From Arctopsyche grandis (taxonomy: Eukaryota; Arthropoda; Insecta; Trichoptera; Hydropsychidae): 64,000 nucleotides of DNA. The translations under genes and the position numbers were made by a program. The DNA lies in assembly GCF_051622035.1 (NCBI RefSeq), contig NC_135366.1:9269001-9333000 (forward strand), written 5' to 3'. The notes under the pieces were generated by a model. It was not told the origin of the DNA, ran no database searches, and saw only the letters and a program-made list of their open reading frames with translations. Positions 11,353-23,404 of the stretch are shown here, one piece after another (the first letter of the stretch is position 1; each line of letters begins with the position of its first letter).

Positions 11353-12044
11353 CAGGTGTCGGTAACCTATGACCTGCGGGTCACCAAGTGACTCATTTAA
11401 CAATTTCAAGTGACCCACTGGAGTTCACCGGTTAAGGTTAGAGTTTTTTCGTATAATACGTAATTACTAAAAATATATAAGTTATTTAAGAATATTCGTC
11501 AAGTCAAAATGATTTATCACCTAGTGAAGTATTCAATTAGCATTGCATGAAAAGAAAATTTATTTGTAAAGATGTATCTATGCAACAAATTGATTATGTA
11601 ATGAAAAAAAATATTAAGATCGCAAACAAAACATGTAGTAGCACGATCTGCATTAACATAGGCGCTTCAAAGCTTGTTTGGAAAAAAATGAATTTAAATA
11701 TGAAGATTCGCTGTTACATGCTGAAATATATACGGTAGTTAAGTCGACTGACATACATATTTCTTAAAGAAATCGATAAAAATGATCTCACACTGAATGA
11801 TGAACAATGGTTTTTCAGTCTTTTGTTCTTAACAGACATAATAAATCATTAGATATATAAAATTATTTTAACGAACGACTCCAATGAAATAACTACACAA
11901 TTTTGGGAAATGGAAGAGTTTTTGTCTCTTAATAAAATGTATCTAATTATTCACAACTAGACTTTCAAAATTAAATTGAAATGACCCATTGACCCGAAAC
12001 ATCTTTCTTAATAGTCAGCAGCCAAAAAAGGTTGCCGACACCTA
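11353..12044 (+). mobile_element. hAT (Charlie/GTF2IRD2-like) relic, 692 bp
   Basis: Ends CAGGTGTCGGTAACCT (11353-) and, from the right, TAGGTGTCGGCAACCT (12044-) are inverted with few mismatches. Inside, a plus-strand frame broken by stops includes LTLNDEQWFFSLLFLTDIIN (about 11786-11845), which matches the region of GTF2IRD2/SCAND3-like hAT transposases reading W...LAFLVDIT.HLN. Flanks share only GTCT, so the target duplication is decayed. Confidence 0.7.
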
Positions 12045-13230
12045 GTCTATTCTAGTCTAGAGTGTGCTGTATTTACTTATTATTATTTATTATTAATAAT
12101 AAATAATTACTATAATTGATCGTTCAAATCAACACTCAGTTTTTCGTTATGTGAAATTTTACAAAATGCCGATGTCAAGTAATGGGAGTAAAATTATAAA
12201 TATTTTTTTGTATTTAAAAAGGTAAGTTAGATAAGCAGCACTGGGTCCATTTTTTAACAAAGGTTGGGGTACAAAAAGTTCTTTGTGAACCAAGAAAAGT
12301 ATATGTATTGTCTGCAATGTGTATCAATACGTACGTACATACATATACATATATGTATGTGGAAATGGATGTCAAAATATTTTCATAATATGAAAGAAAA
12401 GTTTAAGTAAAATTTTAACCATCATAAAAACTATTTAAGTACTTATCCGTAAAAACCATCAATTTTTTGTGACCAACAGCGTAAATGATTAGCAGAGATA
12501 AAATAAAAGCAAAAACCAGACGTTTGTAAATTGATTTGGCACCAACGACTGCAGAGGTTTCCAATTAAATAAATGTATTTTTTTTTGTTTATACAATTAC
12601 CAAAATAATCAAGATTCTGTATAAAAACGATTTTAGTGGTTCGAAATATTAGTTTTACATTTATTATATTTTTATCGTATTATAAAATATATAGAACTAT
12701 TTTGAAACTCCTGCAAATAAATGTGTTTATCTACCTAGAATGTAAATACATAGTAAATAAGAAACATCCCAAAACCATCAAAGCTTATCTCAGGCTTTCT
12801 AAGTACCTTCTAAGAAATTGCTCAAATTATGAGACTTGACCGATTTTTATTGCACTCTAAATACCGTTACTTTGAAAGTTTTTATATAATCTTTACAATA
12901 CGTAAATAGAATATTCAATTAAACGGCTTGTTTGTAAGCAGAAGGTAAAATATTTTTATGGCGAAAAGAGGTTAAACGACCGCAAAAAATATCGAACAAT
13001 AAAAACCACCATTTTATTCGTAACTCGAATGGTAAAACCGCGTGTGAATCCGTGGTAATTGTTTTAAAACGATCGCACCATGCCGAAGCAAAAACATGAG
13101 TTAGAGCTTCTTTATATTCATGCAGTTTCTGCGAAGTATTTACATGGTCGTAAAACTTACCTCGAGTTACCTGCGAGTGATTTGACACGGAGATACCCGG
13201 TTTTTTTATACAGATTCTGTTTTACCTACA
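12045..13230. other. AT-rich intergenic DNA
   Basis: No supported gene. It contains a TACATACATATACATATATGTATG motif near 12334-12360 and some open frames without domains. Confidence 0.6.
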
Positions 13231-13239
13231 TTTTTTTTT

Positions 13240-13335
13240 TCAACGTGTTAGTTCCGCATGAAACGACACCGTGCCGGGTAATTGCAATTATCTGTCCGGG
13301 CCTGTGCATGGCCCATATCAGTGATGATCAACAGT
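13240..13335. promoter_or_regulatory. Short GC-rich block with palindromic homeodomain site
   Basis: Contains TAATTGCAATTA (about 13279-13290), a palindromic ATTA pair, within GTGCCGGG...CTGTCCGGGCCTGTGCATGGCCC. Stands out from AT-rich neighbours. Candidate regulatory element only. Confidence 0.3.
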
Positions 13336-13339
13336 TGTG

Positions 13340-15350
13340 AAAGTATTATTATTATCGATCATTACTTGATGTGAAATTGACTGTCAACACGCAAATATAC
13401 TATATCTGTGACCATTGAAAAATATCCATTAACACTCAAAGAAATACATAGCATGTATATATAAATGTATTTCAAATAAATTTTTAGGTACCTCTCTACT
13501 ATATATTTTATTTATTTTTATTTTATTTAATATCAATATACGGAAAAGTTTGGGAATCCATCATTATTTTTTGTATGTAGTGCTTACAGCTTAAATATTT
13601 GGGTAAATTGTTTTAAAAGATGGGGCATAAATAGAGATGTACGTTTCTCTGGAAATGGATCGGATAACCTAAGGAATCTGCTTAATTTATGACTGAAGAG
13701 GATACGCTTCAAATTTTATTTACAAGCCGAAGGTTTCACCGCTTTTTTTTTCGAAGCAATTGCAAAGTTTCTAAAATCATAATTTATAACGGTTATTTTA
13801 TTATGCATATCAGCGCAGATATATCTTTAGATTATTGAACGATAAGCGTATTTTAATGTGGACGAATGCCTATTTTATCGACGGTTAAAATCGATGTAAG
13901 ATTTTATATTTTTCAACGGTTGTAAATTATTTCACAACAGATTTAAATTAATGAAAGATATATTTTTTATTTCACTAAAACTCGTTGAATAATTTTACAT
14001 TACAATATATTTGATTGCCTCTATCGAATACATAATGCGATTTTGAAACAAAATAAACCTATCATCTCACAATAATTTTCAATACTTAAAAAGAAAATAA
14101 AAATAAATCTAGAGAAATGGTTTTCAAAAAGAAATCATTCCTATTGTTTTAAAAGTATTTCAATGCGCAGGTAGAAGCGAAACCCAAAGATAAGACCGTT
14201 TAATATGTTTGCAAACAAACATTAGCGAACACAAGTAAACGACTTTGCTATTATATTGTGTATCTCATAATCATAATACCCACTTCAAAATTATTGCCTC
14301 AATATAAATTTAAAAGCTACTGTGACTTCTAATTCTCTTTTATTGTCGAAATATTGAGTTGTCCGTACAATAATATAATATATGCACGAACAGATTCAAA
14401 TATTCGTTAAGCAAACATTACAATTTCATTTTAATTTTAAGTGGTGTAACAGCCGCGTATTTAGTTCCGACCGAATATACATACATATATAATATGTAGG
14501 TACGTCAAGAGCCACCACCCCATCCCTTCATAAGAGCTTGCGACCAGGATTTAATAGCTGAGGGTTGGACAACCACCCCTCGGCGTTTATCGCCCCATAA
14601 ATAATTGAATTTTTCATACAACGACATTTTGCGAAATGTTCAATATGCTATTTTAAAATATTTCATATGGCGTATCAAAGATATGTTATATTTTCAAACA
14701 AATTATTCTTATTTCACATTTAATTTTATTTTATTATATTAGACTGAAATTTGAGAAGGACATAGTAGAAAGCTTTCATCCCCAAGTCCAAAGAAAAAAA
14801 TGTAATTATAAATAATGCGTTTCTACTTTTAACCTTGACGATAATGAGTAAGTATCCTTGTACAGGTATACACAGGTAAAATTATAAAGGTTTTTTTTGT
14901 ACGAAAATAGCTATTTTGCTTTCTATATTTTAAAAAATAAACATCTTCAAATGTATAGATCATAAATATTTTTGTATTTTGATGTCAAAAATATGATTAT
15001 TGGTTTTTCATTTAAAATTTTTTCATTTCGAAAATGTATTCCACGAAATTTATATACCTAAGCACAAAGTGGAAGATAATTATTTTTGTTATAACAAAAT
15101 CACAGAGATTTAATTGTAGCATTCATAAATTAATGCATACAATAAATGAAATACATTAAAATTAATTATTTGACCATTAATTAAATATCCAAAGTCTCAA
15201 AATTTAAATATTTTTCAAATTACTACCACCACTTGGTCTGACATTTCTTATAATCTGTTGGCATGTTTAGCGTCACATATATCGTTGAAGGTTAGGCACA
15301 ATTTTTGAACCGTAAGTGCAGATAAATACGATAATTTCTGTGGTCTTTTT
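13340..15350. other. AT-rich intergenic DNA
   Basis: No gene recognised. A (TATTT)n-like stretch at 13505-13530 could be a LINE tail in minus orientation. A small GC-richer patch at 14505-14600 has no frame. Confidence 0.55.
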
Positions 15351-15352
15351 GT

Positions 15353-15508
15353 CAGGGTATTGTGCCCCTGTACCGGTTGTGGGGTGCTGGAGGGGCGTCG
15401 ACGCACCTGGGCGCGCAGCTGCGCCCGCGGGAACCGACGCCCAACTACAGCAGCCCTGGACCGTTTTCAAAAAAATGCATGACCGAATATTGCACGGCGA
15501 AGTAGACA
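15353..15508 (+). CDS. Candidate terminal coding exon, gene unknown
   Basis: A GC-rich stretch (about 15360-15460) begins directly after GGTCTTTTTGTCAG, a good splice-acceptor sequence. In one frame it reads GIVPLYRLWGAGGASTHLGA...TPNYSSPGPFSKKCMTEYCTAK and stops with TAG at 15506-15508; AATAAA follows at about 15674. I do not recognise the protein, and two other frames are also open, so this may equally be a noncoding GC-rich element. No partner exon was found in the window. Confidence 0.22.
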
Positions 15509-16189
15509 TATACCAATAACAGTCACAAAAAAATCAGAAATCGATCAAAAACTAAAGTAAATTAAACAAAAATATACATAGAAACAGTACATTAGACATA
15601 TGCACATACATAATTCGTCTTATACGGCTTTCACATAATATACATTTATAAAAATAAAAATAATATTGTAGTTCAATAAAAAGTATAAAGTGAAAAGGTT
15701 CATGATACCTGCATACCTACGCAGTACGTTCTCAGAGCGCACATGAAAGGAGATCCTATTATGTTTGCGCATGTGATTATATATTTTTAAGATTTCCCTC
15801 GCACAGATGGACTCAAGTAGATTTATAATCTGTACCTACATATACCCCAAGAAACAAATTGTGGGTGGTATTGGATTCAACGCCAAAAAAACCATCCAAA
15901 TAAAATGTCGACATCCGCTTGAGGGCATTCGAAGGGTTATACAATTATATATACCCATGGTACTACTAGACAAACAGACTACATACTCATTTAAATACTA
16001 TTCAGCTTCACAGCAATTAACATTAAAAACGCCAATTCTTAACAGGCGACCGTATCAAGGTCGTGTTTTACACGCGAAAAAAAATAAAAACGGTAGTATT
16101 GTTCTCGTATTGGGATATGTGTGTGTGCGAATATTCGGGGGGATGCGAACCGCATTACCGAATCACCAGAATGTGCAAAATTTATATCG

Positions 16190-16560
16190 TCGGAGGAAAA
16201 CAGAGAAAATGTCAAACCCATAAAATTAACCTTTTGTGTGCGCGGCCCCGCTCGCGATATCGAGATATATATTTTTTGCGTGTGTTTGCGCTACCTTCAA
16301 CCCTTTTGCGCCGGGGCGCAATTATTGCGCGCAGATTTATTGCCGTTCCGCGTTTGTTCAGCGGAGTGAAACACCCCAAAATATCAGTGGCGAGTAAATT
16401 ATTGTTCGAGATCTGTGCTCTGAATACATTCGCTATCGCATTCGCCAATAACGACCGATCGACCGACCCGATGTCTAACCCTTTAAGAAATCGTGAAATA
16501 TTATTTCAAAACCGTCGCCCGTACCCTACGCACACCTCGAGCTGTTATCTACATTATTTG
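16190..16560. other. GC-rich block, no recognised gene
   Basis: GCGGCCCCGCTCGCGAT, TTTTGCGCCGGGGCGC and repeated GCGCG tracts on an AT-rich background. Several overlapping frames on both strands, the longest 138 and 168 codons, have no domain and contradictory frames. Candidate noncoding regulatory element. Confidence 0.25.
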
Positions 16561-16869
16561 ATTTCATGAAATTTATATACTAAATCATTTACAATAAAAT
16601 CTTTTGACTATCATATCTACAACTTTGATCTCATTTTAAAGTTATATTTTAAAATTGCAGAAAATAAGAAATCAAAACAAAAAAAGAACGTAAAGGTAAT
16701 AAACTTCCTCCACAAACCACAATTTCTTAGGGCAGCATTCTATAGATAACTAAATATGTATAAATCAGGTAAACTGAACATATTTTGAATGGCCCCTACC
16801 TGCATATTTACACTTTAACTATATATTTAAGTTGTTTTCATTTTTTAATATTATTATTTAGTATAATGT

Positions 16870-16996
16870 TTGTATATGTTTAGTTTTACTTTACTTTGTT
16901 ATTACTTTTTTTTTGTAATTGGCCAGAAAGGCTCATCGGGTTTACCTGTTAGGCGTTCCTGGTATAAATATATAAATAAAATAAAATAAAAATAAT
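16870..16996 (+). mobile_element. LINE 3' end with stem-loop and AAATAAA tail
   Basis: ATTGGCCAGAAAGGCTCATC, then TTACCTGTTAGGCGTTCCTGG, TATAAATATATAAATAAAATAAAATAAAAATAA. The GGCCAGaaAGGC...GGCgttCCTGG arms form an imperfect stem before the tail, as in LINE 3' ends I know from Lepidoptera. Coding part not present. Confidence 0.65.
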
Positions 16997-17009
16997 ATCT
17001 ACATTTCTC

Positions 17010-17290
17010 AATTGTCATCATCATTCACAGCCATTAACCATCTGCTAGACGGAGGTCTCTCTAACTTGCTTCCATTCGTCTCTGTTTTGGGTGACTCTTC
17101 CATCTTATTTCACACATTTTTCTGATTTCATCCACCAATCTCCCATGTGACCATTCTTGCATCCTTTTACATTCTCTCGGTCACCATACGAGCATTTATT
17201 TTATCAATTTATCGTCCGTTCTTCTAGGTTACGTGACCCGCCCATTGGCTTTTCGATTTCTTTACTCTCACCATTATTTGTATCAACCAC
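17010..17290 (-). mobile_element. RTE-clade LINE 3' end (decayed)
   Basis: On the minus strand fragments KSKSQWAGHVT and VTQNRDEWKQVRETSV correspond to the RTE C-terminal pattern K.W.WAGH..RR and AQDR..W+....EA.V. The 3' end is the typical GATGATGA tail (about 17034-17018). Stops and frameshifts make it a fossil. Confidence 0.7.
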
Positions 17291-17388
17291 ATTTGTCATA
17301 CTTCTAGAAACCCACGTATTCCATTTTCAATCTGTCATTGTTATGCCAAGCATACAGCATTCAGATCTTTTATAATTAATATTTTGCC

Positions 17389-17428
17389 TGTTGACATTTT
17401 AACAGGTGGTTTCGGAAAGGAATTGAAA
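17389..17428. repeat. Dispersed repeat fragment, paired with 20628-20662
   Basis: TTTTAACAGGTGGTTTCGG and the following AAAGGAATTGAAA recur in inverted orientation around 20628-20662. Identity unknown; possibly two LINE scraps. Confidence 0.5.
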
Positions 17429-17959
17429 GTTACATACGTGATTTTAAATTGCGTTTAAAGCCAAATTTAGTAATATAATAATAATTAAGCCAAATAGTGG
17501 AGTTATCAACTTTATACTCTACAGACGCGATATGTATCAGAAACACACAAATACATATTAAATTTTCCTAGGTTAAAGATTAATGTAACTTATCTACATA
17601 TACATACATATATGAATGTACAATTCTTGAAAAATACTACTATGAATACTACACATTTGAATATAATTGCATCGTAATTTTAGTTATAAGCGTGACGCTA
17701 TCTAACCAAATACATACAATATGAAAAAATATAAATGTAATAAATGCAAAAAAAAAAAAACAAAACAATGTTAGTTTATTGTGTTGATATCAACTAATTG
17801 AATCGTTGAAAGCTACATTCAAACATGCAAACATGCAGACAATTTACATAATTTCAGTCGGCACATATACAAATAACACCACTCATTTCATCACATAACA
17901 ACATTTACTATCAATAAATTTATATACAAATATTTAATTAGATTAGAAAAAATGTATAA

Positions 17960-18450
17960 CGCGCTGCCACTGCGCTGCTTCGAAAGCGACACACAACATT
18001 TACGCGACCCAGCGCGACAATATCGCGCGCACTCTTTTTATTTTATATATTTTTTATTGCGATTTTTTTCGGGTTCATCGTTTATTTAATGGGGTATCCC
18101 CGCTTAATTTATATGATCCCTCGCTGTGACTAGAGGGGGGGGGGGGTAAAGGGGGGTGTCGGGAGTACATAGGTGCCGCGTTAAAAATCGTTTCGACATA
18201 AATCAATACGGGCCGCGTCACCGCTAACACTGGGCCGACAATCAATCTTGGAACGACACCTAGCGGCAGCCCTAATTACCTTTTCATAAACTGCCCCCGA
18301 GCGTTCATTTCAACCCTTTCGACGCGGAGACGTCGCCGAACTGCCCCCCCTCGGCGCATTCGCAAATTTGGCGCGTAATTTATTCATCGGCCATCGTTGG
18401 CGGATCAATCATCGGCGACGTCTTTTGACCCCTTTTAAAACCCATTTATT
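17960..18450. promoter_or_regulatory. Largest GC-rich block of the left half, candidate regulatory element
   Basis: GC-rich, high-complexity sequence with GCGACCCAGCGCGACAATATCG, TTTATTGCGATTTTTTTCGG, CGGCAGCCCTAATTACC and GATCAATCATCGGCGACG, plus poly-G runs at 18136-18146. It contains a Sox-type ACAAT core and TAATTA sites. No plausible reading frame. Conservation cannot be tested here. Confidence 0.35.
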
Positions 18451-20340
18451 TTTTCATTGAAGACTTCAAAAAGTTATTCCTTCGCATTCCTGTGTATTAT
18501 ACAATTTGGATTCTCGGAAAGTATTGAGCTCGATATGCGATCTGATAATGGCATGTTTTCTGTAGTGTACGGGTATTTCGATACAGGTAAAGGTAAATAA
18601 TGAACCGGTGAAGATTAGTCCCGGACCAGATTACCGAAGCTTATACCTGTGTTGCTTTAGCTGCAGCATTAAATCTCATGTCAATCATGTGCGAATGTTT
18701 TCCAGGAAAAATGCAATTTTGACTATATATGTACATATGTGGGTATAGATATAGGGGATGGGGATGATGCGTCTTGCTTCTAATTCCGGTATTACCAACT
18801 ATTAATATTTTTATTTTATTTCACAATTAAAACTAATACAAAATCAAATATGTCTAAATTTATAATTAAATATATTTAAAATAAATGTTTGAAATTTAGA
18901 GAGTACATAATAATATGTAAATATAGTACCTTTCATTGAAATAAGCATTTACCTATAGCGAATAACTATGTATTCACAAATATTCATTAAGTGAAAATAC
19001 TTACGATTCAGCGGTGCTGAGCTTCTAATTACAGCATCTGAAACAACAAATTAAAAAATATATTAATAATTTGGTATGTTATTGTAGAATATACGAATTG
19101 AATACCCCATTTGAAATTTCTCAGGGCTTGCAAAAAATTTCAAAGTATACATATAAGCGAAAAAAAATGGCTCTCAGTAACTAGAAACCCCGAGCATGGG
19201 ATCTTACTAGACTTTGTGTCGCCGACGAGCAGAAAAAATAAATAACCCTGCGGCCAGGTAACATTGTTCCTGGGATTAAACCCAACTCAACGGTGCGATA
19301 GTTACAGCTCGAGCTTTCTCTTAGGAACCCTGTGCTGGATTTTTGAATGCTTCTCGAAAGCAAAATTTACAGAATCAAAATGTGTGAATTTTCACTGTTT
19401 TGATTATAGGTACTAATTTATACGACATGTACATACATATAATACACATAGATAGATACAGTATATGTACATATACGCTTTATTGTGGTCAAAGGACACC
19501 CCAATTATGCACCGTTCGAATAGGCATGCGTAAATGTACGAAATAAATGCTTACCTGGTTCGTTGTACACAATATATAATTTATGAAAAGCGACCCTGGA
19601 CTTTTCTGCGCTACTTTAGATTCGCTAATACGGGTGAAGGGTTCGTAAATTCGCGTAATAGGTACATATGTGTTTGCGGAGAAATTTTCGTATATTATTA
19701 TTACATACATGCCAAAACTTTCACTTGATAAATTGTATGAATTCTACGACAAAATTGCTTCAACGAAATATTTATACTATAATACAAGTTGTTGACCATA
19801 ATTTTTCTACATTAAAAATATGATATGTACATATATTCGATTTAGCTGGACTAAGAATTCACGTGTATGTTTAATTTTTAGATCAATTTAAGATCACTCA
19901 TTAATTTGAAAAATTAAGTGTGAGAAAGATAATATTGAAAAGAGTAAAAATTTAACAGGAAGACACGACATATGTACATTTGTATACGTATATACGTGTT
20001 CGATAATGAATATATGTATGTTTTAAAAAATTAAACAGTGGAAAAGGTTAACTTATTATTGAGTTTAGATACGAAAATTTTAGATATTTGAAAACGAAAT
20101 ACCCAAAGATATACGTGAAGATTTATAAAAAAAAGAGATAAGTCACAAGTAAGTGATCAACTGATAAAAAAACCATTTTAAATGAAGCTGAATATTTCCT
20201 AAAAGGATATGCTTTTAAGATAATCATAAAGAAATGAACATTTTATTTATTTCATTTTTTAAGCCTTAATAAATGCTTTTTTTTTTTGAAGATGACAGTA
20301 ATAATCTCTTATAATATTCTATATAAAAACGGATGCGATG
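18450..20340. other. AT-rich intergenic DNA
   Basis: Apart from the weak SINE-like patch near 19.2-19.35 kb nothing is recognised; scattered TACATATG motifs. Confidence 0.55.
19195..19345 (-). mobile_element. Possible tRNA-like SINE relic
   Basis: On the minus strand TTGGGTTTAATCCCAGGAAC resembles a B box with an upstream TAACTATCGCACC. Only one copy is seen and it does not fold into a clear tRNA, so this is weak. Confidence 0.25.
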
Positions 20341-20530
20341 TATGTATGGTTGTGGGTATGTGACGGACGCGTCAACCAAAAACCAACTCCTGATATTGAG
20401 CGCCGAGCGACGTCAGGCTGAGTGGCGGGTGACATCAGCGTCAAATGCGCTGCGCGGGAGCGTACACACATACACAATTTCATTCATCATTTCAAACTGG
20501 TGAACGGGTTGGATCGGGGAGCTTGTAACG
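20340..20530. other. GC-rich block, no recognised gene
   Basis: TGACGGACGCGTCAACC, GAGCGCCGAGCGACGTCAGG and GTGACATCAGCGTC, with repeated TGACG/CGTCA cores resembling CRE half-sites. No supported reading frame. Confidence 0.25.
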
Positions 20531-21005
20531 CGGGCATTCAACTTTTTCTATTAATACGTGCGCGCGCCTTTCTATTAATACGTTCATATAAATTATATTT
20601 ATATATAGCATATAACATAATTTTAATTCCTTTCCGAAACCACCTGTTGAAATCAGCGGACACAACACTAGTTATGATATAATTACTAAAGAGCGGACCC
20701 AGAGCGCTCTGTTCATTGTTCACATGTTGTAAATGCATTGTTAAAGGTTTGCTGAACCTTTTTTACAAAGCATTTATAATAATGGAACAATAGACGGCGC
20801 GCTTCCGGTCCTACCTCTAATAATTACCATTAATTATATACACTGTTTGTATCTGTTTGAAAAAGACAATACTTTTCACTTTTCAAAAATCATCCAATAA
20901 TGTAAACAACAAATGATTAAATATGGTTATTGATTTCAAATGTTTAGAATAAATAAATAAATAAATAAAATAATAAAATTTTATTTCATATTAATATTTA
21001 TAGAT

Positions 21006-21135
21006 TCATTATCATCATCATCATCTTCCATAGCCATTCATTATTCACTACCTGGATGAACGGCTCTCCACGACGCTTCTACTCGTCTCTGTTCTGAGCA
21101 ACTCTCATCCATCTCATCTCACACATTTTCTTATT
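21006..21135 (-). mobile_element. RTE-clade LINE 3' end, second copy
   Basis: Minus strand reads MRWMRVAQNRDE(stop)KRRGEPFIQ followed by a (GATGAT)n tail at 21032-21008. It shares the NRDE motif and tail with the copy at 17.0-17.3 kb. Strongly 5'-truncated. Confidence 0.75.
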
Positions 21136-21289
21136 ACATTTTTAGGTTAGCTGTGTTTAGATATAAATTAGGCTGGTTGCGTATCGAACGTACCGACTTT
21201 TTAGATCCAAATCGAAACAGCAAACTACATAAACAAAATTCCAATTAATATTAAAAATGCGTAATTTAATTAGAAAAGCACGATGCATA

Positions 21290-21600
21290 AAAAGGCAAGA
21301 CGACGGCCTCCCCGAAATTGAATTTTCCCATTTGGACCGTTCTTGAATATGCATATATGGTCAGGCTCTCCCTAGCACGACGACGTAGCCAAACACGCCA
21401 GCCAACAATTAACGTGTTTGTTCAAACGATTAGTTGACAAAATGGAGTTTCGAAATTTTCACGCTTGACATTCAAAAGAAGGAACGTGTCGCACTCAAAT
21501 GACCGCCAGTGTAAATACGGCCACCTTTTCTTGGTCGACGATAAAAATCTGACCGAAGAGAATAAAACTTACAGCGGAAAAACATAACGTCGACTACGGT
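21290..21600. other. GC-richer block with POU-like site
   Basis: Contains GAATATGCATATATGG (an octamer-like core), CAACAATTAACG and ACAAAATGG. It borders the RTE fragment. Candidate noncoding element from composition only. Confidence 0.25.
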
Positions 21601-22214
21601 AATTAATTCGACGCGGAAAAATGAAAAAAAAAACTGTTTTATTGTTATTACTCATAAAGTATCAGAAGCGTTATATGATATTGTGTGTTATAATTTATTA
21701 TTATTGAATTGAGCGTGTGCGATTTTTGTACTGGGAATATTTATTTCATAAATCAACGTGACAATTGATTATCGCGCGCCGCCTCTGTTGATAAATGATT
21801 GTGAATGACGTTTCTTTTGTCAGACGACCCAAGGACGTACGCCGTAAAAATATTGATACCAATGTGCAATATTATTGATTATTTGCTAATTAATTCATCA
21901 ATTAATACTTCATCTTAAACAAAAATAAAAAATATAAACGTCGGAACACAATAGGCTAATCAAAAATGACTTTTACTTTTGATCTACTGCAACACTATAA
22001 TAGGAGGCATTGACTTACACTTTTACTTGAAATTAATATAACGTTTTACAAACGCGAGGATCATAGGAGAGGTCATTTGGAAAAAAAACTAATGAATCTA
22101 AATATATTTTATAACTATGAAAATTATTCATTAGAACTATTATACTAAAGTAGTGAAAAATTGTAAGCTTAAAATGTTCACTTATATTCGGGATGCAATT
22201 ATGTAGATTATTTT

Positions 22215-22910
22215 GGGATCATCGCTGCGCTCCATTCTACCGACTTGAATTTCTTGAGACTCGTTTCCTCAACTTTTTGTCTGCTTAAACAGGAGTTTGT
22301 ATATTGTATACAAAAATTTCACTGACTCAAGTAGTGAGCATAGATGTAACAATATAATTACAAATTCACTTCTCAATGTCAGTAAATTTGTGATTCGAAC
22401 GCTAATACACCACACGATAGTGCATGTCGTACTACCAATCCACCGTGCATTCGAACGCTAGCTAGCCAGCTGATATGATAAAATGTGACTTTCAAGAAAG
22501 TCGTTTACCTTTTGAAATATATACAATTACTTCGAATAAAATCGTCATTCAGGTCGTCGTAATCAGAAACATTATTTTGATAGTAATAATTAATTATTGA
22601 ATCGTAAAGCATTCTATAAAATTATCTTAAGCTAGTATTTCACGATCATTCAACTGTCAAAATTCATAATTTCACTAATAGGGGCCAGTGAATATGTAAT
22701 TTTCGTAGTGAAAATATAACTATTATACATACATATACTCAGGGAAAATGTAATTGGATACGAATTCCCCAAAACGTCAGTTTAATTATAATTTCACTGC
22801 TGTTACATATAATCTCACTGTATATGCAAACTCGACGACGAAATACCGTTAGGCAAAAGTTGAGCAAACGAGTGTCGAAAAATTTCAAGTCGGTGGAACG
22901 AGGTAGACCC
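22215..22910. mobile_element. Fold-back MITE, copy 1, about 700 bp
   Basis: Left arm from about 22215 (CTACCGACTTGAATTTCTTG, AGACTCGTTTCCTCAACTTT) and right arm read inward (GGGTCTACCTCGTTCCACC, ACTCGTTTGCTCAACTTTTG) are long imperfect inverted repeats. Same family as 39695-40063. It contains a SINE (22335-22455). Target duplication not resolved for this copy. Confidence 0.75.
22335..22455 (-). mobile_element. tRNA-derived SINE, different family, inside a fold-back element
   Basis: On the minus strand: GCACGGTGGATTGGTAGTAC (A-box region), CATGCACTATCGTGTGG, then GTTCGAATCAC (B box). A second B-box-like CATTCGAACGC occurs just beyond its head. Body ends in the surrounding fold-back element. 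Confidence 0.6.
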
Positions 22911-23262
22911 ATATGGCTTTTTTATATTTCAATATGAAGTTTATTCATTTCAAGCCAAAGTTCCTTTAATGTTAGTTCAAATATTTAATTAGATTAAATA
23001 TCGAAAAAAAAATCAATCCTAATTTGTTTACGATAATGATGCACGCCTGAGCATGGAGACATTAGAATTTTAATTACATGATATATTATATGGTAGTAAC
23101 ATAATAATCAAAAGTCTTCCAAGCCACGTGGCTCTTAGTTGGTATATATGTAATTAGCGATTATATGGTTAGTTTAAATGTTGATTAGATGGAGGAAAAA
23201 CAGACATACATACATAGTTGATTAGATTATTGTACCAGAAAATTATCGAGATTTATAGTACA

Positions 23263-23400
23263 CTAGTGTTTTTACCCGTATTTGTAATATAAATAGCTTA
23301 AACATGGCGAAACTAATGGTAAATATTCATTTGTTTTTTTATTAAATTTATGTGAATCCAAAAAAATAATATTCAACCATATATCGATATCGCCGTCATA
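23263..23400 (-). mobile_element. Helitron 3' end, copy A
   Basis: On the minus strand the element ends ACGGGTAAAAACACTAG followed by T, matching the CTAG|T rule of Helitron ends. The preceding 110 bp (GAATATTATTTTTTTGGATT, AATTTAATAAAAAAACAAATG) match copies at 33.9 and 59.2 kb. No Rep/helicase coding. Confidence 0.75.
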
Positions 23401-23404
23401 AATA

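Noticed and set aside
15807..16569. Two overlapping plus-strand frames of 138 and 168 codons
   Set aside because: Different phases over the same DNA, no family resemblance, second frame spans AT-rich and GC-rich parts without codon signal.
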